DNA from: Balanoglossus misakiensis
Taxonomy: Eukaryota; Hemichordata
Assembly (NCBI GenBank): GCA_040954595.2
Contig: CM082576.2
Location: forward strand, 14,260,001 to 14,324,000
Length of the DNA: 64,000 nucleotides
Direction of reading: 5' to 3'
Each line of letters begins with the position of its first letter. Positions within the stretch are counted from its first letter, which is position 1. Positions 34,405 through 45,524 of this stretch are shown here, in pieces. The notes under the pieces were generated by a model, which saw nothing but the letters and a program-made list of their open reading frames with translations, did no database searches and was not told the origin of the DNA. The position numbers and the translations under genes were made by a program.

Positions 34405-37114
34405 ATGCCGCATGAATGCAAAACATGTGATAAACTGTTTCTCAAGGAATGGGCACTTGAGAGAACACTTGAAAGCCAGTAACTATGAAAAGCCCCATGG
34501 ATGCAAGACATGTGATTAACGTGTATCCGTCATTGTGCATTTCAAAGAGAGACTTTGTACCCTTAAAGGGGAAATCCGTTGTAGCTGATTTCCACATAAT
34601 TTGGTAGCTTTGAGGTCTCTCTTTCAGAAAAAAACATTCGCCATGTATAAGTCGCGCGATTTTTTTACAAAGTCGAGGGAAAGTTGGCAGAAATTCCAAT
34701 ATGGCGTTTACTGTAATTTGAATCATGGGAAAAAGCGCCAGGACCAACTTCCGCCCACCTTGGTGTGGGTGATACCATTTTCCGATTGGTGTCACTGGGC
34801 GATAGACTAGGCGTATTTTCATAGCTATTGAACAAACAATCGGGTAGCTCGTCTCACACGCATGCGCCAACTGTAGCCGCTGGTTACAGACGTTTAGTGA
34901 ACAGTCAATCCCATAAGGCAGTGCTCACACAAGATGGCGGCGACCATAATCTGTGTTGGAGATCGGGAAAAGACACTACCTTGGGTGAAAAGGAAGGACA
35001 AAACCAGAATCTACTTATACAGTGCGCATGAAACATGGAAGGAAGCGAAGGCAGTCCACTATTTGAATGCATCGAACGGAAAATTTGCTGGGAAGTTACG
35101 CGCATGCGTGTTTGACGAGCTACCCGCTTTAAAGGAACCTGGCTTTAAGGGGACAAAGTCTCTCTTTTTGAAATTTCCCATGGATTTAGTTTGATATGAA
35201 AAAAAAAAACAGTCCATGTTGTTTGACTACTTGGATCATGCTGAAATACTGGCCAACTGTACATAATATCTACAATGCTTGTAGACAGGCAAGATTTAAC
35301 TTTCAGTGAAACAATTTCTGATCTGAACCATGTACTAATATTCACTTGTAAACACTTTTTGTCCATGTACTTGACTAATAGACCAGTGTTGCATAAGGTT
35401 TAAAGACCACATGTTGGCCATTGATAAGGATAACAGCGTTTACATACTCTGTAGTATTTTTTATATTCTGTAGGAAACAAATTGTTATTAAGTAGGCATT
35501 TGGTGCAGGGGTCACAAACAAAATTATTTCTTTACACACAGCAAACTCTGTGTTTGTTTCTGCAATATACGAATAAATCTTTTTAAGTCATGACACACAT
35601 TTTTAGTTCACTGAGAGACTTTATGCAGACATTCCATGTACCAGTATTCTTGTTATCACAAATAGATCAAAAACAGATTCTTTGTCCCTTTAATGTACAT
35701 GTAACTTTTGCATTTCTCATCTGTAAAAAATACACATTTATCCATGGTAAACCCCATGAGCTGCAAAGATCAGAAATTGCCAATAAAATACCCGAGACAC
35801 ATGATTATCATTCACTTTTTGTCGTTGTATCCATATGGAGGTTGCTGAAGGGGAGGGTGGTGTATTCTGGTTCCCTGCCACCTTCCTCACGCTCAGTGTT
35901 TGTCCAACGCCAGCAGCGGCGTGCATGGGGCAGGGGACCAGACTAAAGGGTGATGAAGGGCGCCCGCTACATTCAAACAGCTTTCCAAACAACTTGGCAC
36001 AATTCTAAATTTCAGAATAGTGTTGAAATACTATAGTCAATACAGTCTATTCAATTTTACGGTGTGACCACATCTTAAACATGTCTATAATCGCCCAGAT
36101 AGACTCTTCTCGTCTCACCGTTGACATACTATGAGAAATCGATGGTTTCGTGATGAAGAGAAATCCATGCATTTGTGACATATTTTGCCCACTGGGTGGT
36201 GTACGAAGATGCACGTCTTAAATATCCCAAACGAATAGGAATCACCGAGATTTTCTGGTGCGACTATTTTTGTGTGTGACCATGGTTCCTGGCGTAACGT
36301 TCTCGTTTACACCCACATATAATCAGTAAACAACGATATTTTTCATATAATCTTCAGTTATTTCCATTGCAGTCGTGTGCGTCTTACTTTTGAAATTGAC
36401 TCCATTCTCTGTTAATTAGTAGCTTGTGGTATAGGAAGTTTATGAATACTTTCAACTGAAGGAAATTGAAACAAAAAAAAACACTGGAAGTAAATTAATT
36501 CATCAAATGTGAATGTAGGGGCTCAACAAGGAACATTGTAAAAAGAAGAAAATTTAGTGGAAAATAAGCGGTCTGTACTAGAGTTGTTTATATATGGTAC
36601 AATTGTACAATTCTCGCCAATCTGATTAAAATCAGATGTAGGGAACGGCGACGTGGTTTTATTATGCTCTCGCCTCACACGACAGCATAAAAAAACACAC
36701 GTCGCCGTTCCCTACATCTGATTTTAATCAGATTGAGTTCTCGCTTACCGCTGACATGTTGCATTTGTTTGAGAGGTTACTCGTGGTCAAGGTCATAATT
36801 GTAGAAGTGATTGACGGTAATATCAGCGCCACCTTCCACTCTTTCCATACACAGATTTTGGGGCAACTATTTCTTCCAGCAAGAGCATGCGGGAGGGTCA
36901 CATTTTTTAAGGTCGAATCCTAATTTTTACCACCCCTCATCCCCCCCCCCCCCCCACACCGAAAAAAAAGTCTGTACAGGCCTTGCTTTTTATTGCCCCT
37001 GATCTTATATTATCAATTGCAGGGTCCTGGGGGTTAAAACAGAACAGTGACACAGAACACATTTTATTGTTTATTACCCAAACTATTCCCATTTATTTCT
37101 TTTTCAAACAACAT

Positions 37115-37224
37115 CTAATTAAGCAAGAACCCATACTCGCCGGTGTCGCGTAACTCGAGGACGTAAGAGTATTTGGCGTTGATGACTCCGTACGCCCAGT
37201 CCAGACTGGAACCAGCAGACAAAT
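37115..37224 (-). pseudogene. Truncated carboxypeptidase last exon (unit C end)
   Basis: Same truncation and same premature TAG as the unit B copy, but keeps [10 protein letters not shown]. The shared deletion junction shows that B and C copies descend from one truncated ancestor. Confidence 0.88.
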
Positions 37225-38817
37225 CTGGAATTTGCCCAGAAGGAGGATTGAGTAGGGCAATGCATACAATATATGTTACAAGGACACAATCATACGCTTG
37301 GTAGACTGCATGCAAGATTCAGTCGGACGGTGTATTTGTAAAGGGTCGCACGCAGTGACCCGGAGCGCCCGCACGCGACTGAATCTTTCAGTCCAGCGAT
37401 TGGGTAAACTTTAAAATTCTCAACAGGACACATGGACTATGCACGGCAGCATCTCGGTACCCAGTCAGTTGGGGTTTGCAATAACGATATCTCAAATACA
37501 GGTAAATATTTTAGTAATAAATAATTATCTCCCATTTTATTAACATGCAATTACATTTGTATCACAAACTAAATTCCAACGTTATTGAAATTGGCAGAGG
37601 TGGTTTTTCTGTACATGAGATCAATTACACAGTCATTATGCACGATGACCACTCCCAAATAAACAACTATACAAACACACGTTAATCCGAACCCCCGGTC
37701 TTTCCGCACCGGGGTTTAAATTATACCACAGGGCGAAGGAGGCATGAATTGCAATTAAGATAATAAAGAAATTTCGACAATGATACTATGTTGTGTGAGT
37801 TACATGTGTTTCTATATATAACTACTACTTTTTGTCTTATTACCCCCATCAGTGTTTGACCCTCGAAAGCTTACGGACACTACCAAATAGGCCTGCTTTG
37901 TTTCAACTAAGGGCCTGGTCAGAATTAACAGGGGGAAGGCTAGTGCGATTTGAAATCTGAATGCATGAAAAATACTGACCCTCCACTAATTTCTTGCAAA
38001 AAAAATGCTGACCCTCCCCCTTCTCCATGAACAAAATCAAGTGACCCTCCCCACAGTACGTGAAATATCCCATGATTCATTCTGATTTGTACAATCAGAG
38101 ATTACTCAGTCAAACCAGGCAAAGTTCACATGTGTAGAGAAAATTGTAGACCACTAAACAGCGCTCCCATGAAAAGATTTTGAAACTGATGTATTCCCTT
38201 ATATCAGTGGGTATTCTGTGTTGGCAGATATTGTAAACCGAAAATTGAATGGGGTTGGTTTGTTAGAAAATTTTATAAAATACAGAGCTCAAAAGTGCAT
38301 TTTAATGAACCAAAAAGCAAATTAACTCAACTACCTATATGTTGGGGAGGGTAAATTTAACCTTCGCCGCTCAAAGTTAGCATGGGGGGGGGGGGGCAAG
38401 TCCCCTGACCTGGGACGTTAGATAAACCAGTCAATGATTGAAAGGTGTTGATGAATGAAGGGGGTGTGTGTGGGAGGGGGTGTCCCCTCCCACATTAGAA
38501 AAAAAGAATTATGAAGGGTTCAAAACTGCATATTTGAGGACTCAAAACATTTTCGGTGTCACCTTGCAAAACGTTAGGCGATTACATGTACTAGTTATTA
38601 TATGTACACGTTTGATGAACACCAAATTATTTCAATACCAATCCCAACGCCAAAAAATGCTTAGAGATTCAATCGTAGATCCTAGAACCGTGCTGTGGTG
38701 AGCTGTACGAGTACACTGGATTGGTTATTTTTAGACTCCCAGCGGAAAACTTTGAATTTGCATGACCAAACATTATGATAATTACCTCATTGGTTTAATG
38801 GTTTGTATGCCAAATAG

Positions 38818-38931
38818 TAGTCTCGGTTACCCAGACTCTCTTACTCTTTCTCTCGTCTCAAGAGGGCGCTGCGGAGAAAGCGCCCTCTTGAGACGAGAGA
38901 AAGAGTAAGAGAGTCTGGGTAACCGAGACTA
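38818..38931. mobile_element. Foldback MITE, TAGTCTCGG family (unit D)
   Basis: Orthologous to the unit C copy, with the same gccaaatag flanks; duplicated with the unit rather than inserted independently. Confidence 0.93.
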
Positions 38932-41608
38932 GCCAAATAGGAGAAACATCATGCGTAATCCAGGGTCATGACCTTTTTGTCAGTGTTGACACAGTGGAGG
39001 GACTGTGGTGTAGACTAGCGCATTGCGTTTCGACCTCAAACCATCTCAAACTGATAATCATACGATCTGGTTAAAATCTGATGTTGTGATAGACACTGCT
39101 GTTCCTCTATTTACCTCTACTTGTTTTAGAGAACTTTCGTTGTTTCGCTGTTTCGCAAAGTATAACTAGCCACATTGGGTATTCAATTTGAAGTCGAACA
39201 AGAACATTTCTATCATGGCGACCACCCCTCGAGGAGTATGGTACAAACCACAAAACTCTTCACTGACGCGCCAACTGTTTAGCAAAGCAGAAGCCTGCAT
39301 TGAAGCCTACATGGTGTTGTGAAGCGGGCACACATATGCAATCAGACCGTAAGCCTGCTATGGACGGCGAGAGGGGCTGTGAGAGAGTCTAGTTCAAACC
39401 TATTCTCTTTTATACGTCGTTCACCGGAGCAGTCGTCCGTGTGGTAGAGCCGTGTATTCACGCTGAAGTAGGGACAGGGGTTGGCGATAACTGGAAATCA
39501 GGATTTTTGAGGTTAGTAGGCTGTGGAAGTATGATCGCTTGTTACATGGGGAGAAATGTCGGGCAGTCCAGCTGTACTAATCATTTGTAGGGTGCTTCGT
39601 GACGTAATGCTGCGAACAACACTGTCAACCTAGCACCCGCTACAATCGTTGTTGCTGCAGTTTGCAGCCCCTCCATCTCCCCTGGACGATTTTTGGTTTT
39701 GCGGGGAGAGCGCCCTCTGCCCGCAAAACCAAAAATCGTCCAGGGGAGATGGAGGGGCTGCAAACAATTCGTTGCAGCTGCGTGCCACAATGGTGTCTAT
39801 GATCTTTTCTGTGACAGTAGGCCTCTGAAGTTCGATTCTTCAACTGTGACCGTGGTTTGTCAAACCCACAGTTGCGTGCATGCTCGATAGCACTGTCCGG
39901 TGGGTAGTCGTGATCCCCACCGTAGTCATGGAGAGACGTTTTCCCCATTTCATTAACAACATTATACACTGAGAGCAATTAGTTAGTATGCCCCTGCAAA
40001 ACGTCCATGATATCACAGAAAGAACCACATATTTAATCAGAATTATTTTGTACAGAAGACAACATCTAATATTTCTCACACTCCTGGCCGCTGGGAGTGT
40101 GGGCTCAAATCGACCCCACACTGTGTTAATGCGCACTCAGACAACTGTTATCTGACACGAGCTCTGATTGGATAATGATATATGTACCCCTCAGAACGAG
40201 CAAATATCATCCAATTGTGTGATGTGTTGTACATGAACCGGAACAACAATGTGATCAGGTCATGTGCAGACTACAGTTCTGGTGGTTGGCGACAGACTCG
40301 CAAAAAAAAAAAAAAACAGTTGTATTTTCTAGATATCCTGCGAATTTATGCCACCCGAAACAATCTCCATATTTTAATGTGTTAAGCATTTTTGTAGCAT
40401 GTGCGTACTGTAAACTCGTGTCGAAATGGGGACTATGTTTTGCGGGGCGGATCAATATATGACCGGTCATGCGGTTATCAGTGGGTATTTTACTGATTTA
40501 GTTCTTTTATTGTAAATAAACGTGAATATTGCAAATTTGTGGTCGTGTGAGAAATTGAATCTCACACACCAAGGACCTGGGATCATATTTCTCACACTCG
40601 TCAGGGATATTTTGTCCCACAGTTGCCTGTGGCTCGTGTGGGACAAAGAATCCCCAACTCGTGTGAGAAATACGATCCCATACCCTTTGGAGTGTGAAAT
40701 TCTATTAGTCCCATAGCTTCATGTCTTTAACTTTTTAGCTCTGCTGTCACTTGTGTCAGCCGAGCTGTAGCAGTAGGTTGACAAGTGTCCGTCCGTCCGG
40801 CGTCAGTCGTCCGTCAACTTTTGGTATTTCAATCTTCTTCTTTTAAACAGCTTGGCATATTTAGCTGAAATTTGGTAGGAATGTGTGTTATGGTGCCCCT
40901 ATCTGATTTTGTTAATTTGGATATGATGGGGTCATAAATATGCAAATTAGATCTAAAAATAGAATCTTTGGTAAAAAATCTTCTTCTCCCTAACTACATG
41001 TACGATGGAGCTGAAATTTAGTAGGAATGTGTGTTATGGTGCCCCTACCTGATTTTGTTAATTTGGATATGAAGGGGTCATAAATATGCAAAGTAGATCT
41101 AAAAATAGAATATTTGGTCAAAAATCTTCTTCTCCAAAACTACATGTACAATGGAGCTGACATTTGGTATAATCACTTCCACAAACAGCTAATCACAATA
41201 ATTATATGCTCAAAACTTTTTACATGTATGTACACAAACAACAAAGCAATGTGCTCACCCATGCAATTGTTATGAATTAAAACCTTGGGTATTCATATCA
41301 TTGCCCAGGTTACACTGTTAAAGTCAGCAGAGCTCTTTTGACCGACAGGTCACTTGTAATTAATATGGTGCAAAAATCAACAAGAAAAGAAGAAAACCTG
41401 TAATTAACGAGTTTATAATGTGTAAACACGCAAAACAGGGATGGTCATCATCTGGTTTATTGAAAGCCAATAAAGCATCATTATATCCATATGCAGGGTT
41501 GTAATCTGACCTAGAGGCCAGGGAGAGTATGTGAGAATATGGTTATAGTGTAGCTGCATAAAATTGCATCTGGTTGTATGTCCTTATGATTTTAAAATTC
41601 CTTTGCAG

Positions 41609-41791
41609 GAATTGATTGACCGGGCTCACCCAATTTGCAAACGAGGATACAGAAGCAGAAAGACGGCACGGCGTATACATGAAAACATTGCAAGACAAGT
41701 AGTTCATGAAGATTTACTACAGATATCCCATGAGTGTCTGACTAGACGCAGGAGGATTTCTGGTCGCGGAAAGTTCACAAATGGAAGTTAA
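41609..41791 (+). other. Candidate exon frame overlapping the start of array D
   Basis: Acceptor-led frame ELIDRAHPICKRGYRSRKTA through ISGRGKFTNGS, TAA at 41789-41791, overlapping the array's ATG (41781) by 11 nt. Intact as in unit B. Confidence 0.35.
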
Positions 41792-42821
41792 TCACCGAAT
41801 CCCCGCTAACGAAAAGTCTTATGAATGCAAAGTATGCGGAAAATGTTTCTCCCAGAAAGGCAACTTAAAAGTCCATCAACAGCTCCATACCAAAGAAAAG
41901 CCACATGAATGCAAGATATGTGGTAAATGTTTCTCCCAGAAAGGCAACTTAAAAGTCCATCAACAGCTCCATACCAATGAAAAGCCACATGAATGCAAGA
42001 TATGTGGTAAATGTTTCTCCCAGGGTTCAAGTTTAAAAGTCCATCAACGGATCCATACCAAAGAAAAGCCACATGAATGCAAGATATGTGGTAAATGTTT
42101 CTCCCAGGGTTCAAGTTTAAAAGTCCATCAACGGATCCATACCAATGAAAAGCCACATGAATGCAAGATATGTGGTAAATGTTTCTCCCAGGGTTCAAGT
42201 TTAAAAGTCCATCAACGGATCCATACCAATGAAAAGCCACATGAATGCAAGATATGTGGTAAATGTTTCTCCCACGGTCCAAGTTTGAAATGCCATCAAC
42301 GGATCCATACCAAAGAAAAGCCACATGAATGCAAGATATGTGGTAAATGTTTCTCAACGAATGGAAACTTAACAGTACACTTGAGAGTCCATACCAATGA
42401 AAAGCCACATGAATGCATGATATGTGGTAAATGTTTCTCCCAGGGTTCACATTTAAAAGTCCATCAACGGATCCATACCAAAGAAAAGCCACATGAATGC
42501 AAGATATGTGGTAAATGTTTCTCAACGAATGGGAACTTAACAGTACACTTGAGACTCCATACTAATGAAAAGCCACATGAATGCAAGATATGTGGTAAAT
42601 GTTTCTCCCAGGGTGCAAGTTTAAAAGTCCATCAACGGATCCATACCAATGAAAAGCCACATGAATGCAAGATATGTGGTAAATGTTTCTCCCAGGGTTC
42701 AAGTTTAAAACACCATCAACAGATCCATACCAAAGAAAAGCCACATGAATGCAAGATATGTGGTAAATGCTTCTCCAGGAGTTCAAGTTTAAAACACCAT
42801 CAACTGATCCATACCATTTAA
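41781..42821 (+). CDS. C2H2 zinc-finger array D, 12 fingers (346 aa)
   Basis: Same length and leader as array C. Twelve intact fingers in the order SQKGNLKVH, SQKGNLKVH, SQGSSLKVH (three times), SHGPSLKCH, STNGNLTVH, SQGSHLKVH, STNGNLTVH, SQGASLKVH, SQGSSLKHH, SRSSSLKHH. Relative to array C, the first five fingers have been rearranged without changing the total, while the last seven agree. Linkers are TKEKP/TNEKP. DNA binding in the nucleus is inferred from the family. The upstream exon frame is intact here, unlike in C. Confidence 0.83.
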   Translation: MEVNHRIPANEKSYECKVCGKCFSQKGNLKVHQQLHTKEKPHECKICGKCFSQKGNLKVHQQLHTNEKPHECKICGKCFSQGSSLKVHQRIHTKEKPHECKICGKCFSQGSSLKVHQRIHTNEKPHECKICGKCFSQGSSLKVHQRIHTNEKPHECKICGKCFSHGPSLKCHQRIHTKEKPHECKICGKCFSTNGNLTVHLRVHTNEKPHECMICGKCFSQGSHLKVHQRIHTKEKPHECKICGKCFSTNGNLTVHLRLHTNEKPHECKICGKCFSQGASLKVHQRIHTNEKPHECKICGKCFSQGSSLKHHQQIHTKEKPHECKICGKCFSRSSSLKHHQLIHTI

Positions 42822-45447
42822 ATGCCGCATGAATGCAAAACATGTGATAAACTGTTTCTCAAGGAATGGGCACTTGAGAGAACACTTGAAAGCCAGTAAC
42901 TATGAAAAGCCCCATGGATGCAAGACATGTGATTAACGTGTATCCGTCATTGTGCATTTCAAAGAGAGACTTTGTACCCTTAAAGGGGAAATCCGTTGTA
43001 GCTGATTTCCACATAATTTGGTAGCTTTGAGGTCACTCTTTCAGAAAAAAACATTCGCCATGTATAAGTCGCGCGATTTTTTTACAAAGTCGAGGGAAAG
43101 TTGGCAGAATTTCCAATATGGCGTTTACTGTAATTTGAATCATGGGAAAAAGCGCCAGGACCAACTTCCGCCCACCTTGGTGTGGGTGATACCATTTTCC
43201 GATTGGTGTCACTGGGCGATAGACTAGGCGTATTTTCATAGCTATTGAACAAACAATCGGGTAGCTCGTCTCACACACATGCGCCAACTGTAGCCGCTGG
43301 TTACAGACGTTTAGTGAACAGTCAATCCCATAAGGCAGTGCTCACACAAGATGGCGGCGACCATAATCTGTGTTGGAGATCGGGAAAAGACACTACCTTG
43401 GGTGAAAAGGAAGGACAAAACCAGAATCTACTTATACAGTGCGCATGAAACATGGAAGGAAGCGAAGGCAGTCCACTATTTGAATGCATCGAACGGAAAA
43501 TTTGCTGGGAAGTTACGCGCATGCGTGTTTGACGAGCTACCCGCTTTAAAGGAACCTGGCTTTAAGGGGACAAAGTCCCTCTTTTTGAAATTTCCCATGG
43601 ATTTAGTTTGATATGAAAAAAAAAACAGTCCATGTTGTTTGACTACTTGGATCATGCTGAAATACTGGCCAACTGTACATAATATCTACAATGCTTGTAG
43701 ACAGGCAAGATTTAACTTTCAGTGAAACAATTTCTGATCTGAACCATGTACTAATATTCACTTGTAAACACTTTTTGTCCATGTACTTGACTAATAGACC
43801 AGTGTTGCATAAGGTTTAAAGACCACATGTTGGCCATTGATAAGGATAACAGCGTTTACATACTCTGTAGTATTTTTTATATTCTGTAGGAAACAAATTG
43901 TTATTAAGTAGGCATTTGGTGCAGGGGTCACAAACAAAATTATTTCTTTACACACAGCAAACTCTGTGTTTGTTTCTGCAATATACGAATAAATCTTTTT
44001 AAGTCATGACACACATTTTTAGTTCACTGAGAGACTTTATGCAGACATTCCATGTACCAGTATTCTTGTTATCACAAATAGATCAAAAACAGATTCTTTG
44101 TCCCTTTAATGTACATGTAACTGTTGCATTTCTCATCTGTAAAAAATACACATTTATCCATGGTAAAACCCCATGAGCTGCAAAGATCAGAAATTGCCAA
44201 TAAAATACCCGAGACACATGATTATCATTCACTTTTTGTCGTTGTATCCATATGGAGGTTGCTGAAGGGGAGGGTGGTGTATTCTGGTTCCATGCCACCT
44301 TCCTCACACTCAGTGTTTGTCCAACGCAACCAGCGGCGTGCACGGGGCAGGGGACCAGACTGAGGGTGATGAAGGGCGCCCGCTACATTCAAACAGCTTT
44401 CCCAAGAACGTGGCACAATTCTTAATTTCAGAGTAGTGTTGAAATAGTCAATACAGTCTATTCAATTTTACGGTGTGACCACATCTTAAACATGTCTATA
44501 ATCGCCCAGATAGACTCGTCTCGTCGATGGTTTCATGATGAAGAGAAATCCATGCATTTGTGACATATTTTGCCCACTGGGTGGTGTACGAAGATGCACG
44601 TCATAAATATCCCAAACGAATAGGAATCACCGAGATTTTCTGGTGCGACTATTTTTGTGTGTGACCATGGTTCATGGCGTAACGTTCTCGTTTACATCCA
44701 CATATAATTAGTAAACAACGATATTTTTTCATATAATCCTCAGTTATTTCTATTGCAGTCGTGTGCGTCTCACTTTTGAAATTGACTCCATTCTCTGTTA
44801 ATTAGTAGCTTGTGGTATAGGAAGTTTATGAATACTTTCAACTGAAGGAAATTGAAACAAAAAAAAACACTGGAAGTAAATTAATTCATCAAATGTGAAT
44901 GTGGGGGCTCAACAAGGAACATTGTAAAAAGAAGAAAATTTAGTGGAAAATAAACGGTCTGTACTAGAGTTGTTTATATATGGTACAATTGTACAGTTCT
45001 CGCCAATCTGATTAAAATCAGATGTAGGGAACGGCGACGTGGTTTTATTATGCTCTCGCCTCACACGACAGAATAAAAAAACACGTCGCCGTTCCCTACA
45101 TCTGATTTTAATCAGATTGAGTTCTCGCTTACCGCTGACATGTTGCATTTGTTTGAGAGGTTTCTCGTGGTCAAGGTCATAATTGTAGAAGTGACTGACG
45201 GCAATATCAGCGCCACCTTCCACTCTTTCCATAAACAGATTTTGGGGCAACAATTTCTTCGGGCAAGAGCATGCGGGAGGGTCACATTTTTCTCAAGTCG
45301 GATCCTAATTTTTACCACCCCTCCTCCCCCCCCCCCCCGAAAAAAAGTCTGTACAGGCCTTGCTTATTATCGCCCATGATCTTATATTATCAATTGCAGG
45401 GGTCTGGAGCTTAAAACAGACCCAGTGACACAGAACACATTTAATTG

Positions 45448-45475
45448 TTTATTACCCAAACTATTCCCATTTATT
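45448..45475 (-). other. Candidate polyadenylation signals of the carboxypeptidase gene
   Basis: Two AATAAA hexamers read on the minus strand (45470-45475 and 45448-45453), 50 and 72 bp past the stop codon. Confidence 0.6.
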
Positions 45476-45524
45476 TCTTTTTCAAACAACATATACATTT
45501 GTAATTAACTTAGGTACATGTCAA

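Larger units (their letters stand above)
29206..37612. repeat. Segmental unit C (about 8.4 kb)
   Basis: Collinear with unit D at an offset of 8409-8417 bp over most of its length, with only scattered substitutions and short homopolymer indels by eye. Contains, in order: decayed G-tract element, TAGTCTCGG MITE, 108-bp palindrome, roughly 620-bp insert, array C, TTAA MITE remnant, foldback MITE, truncated carboxypeptidase exon. Confidence 0.9.
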
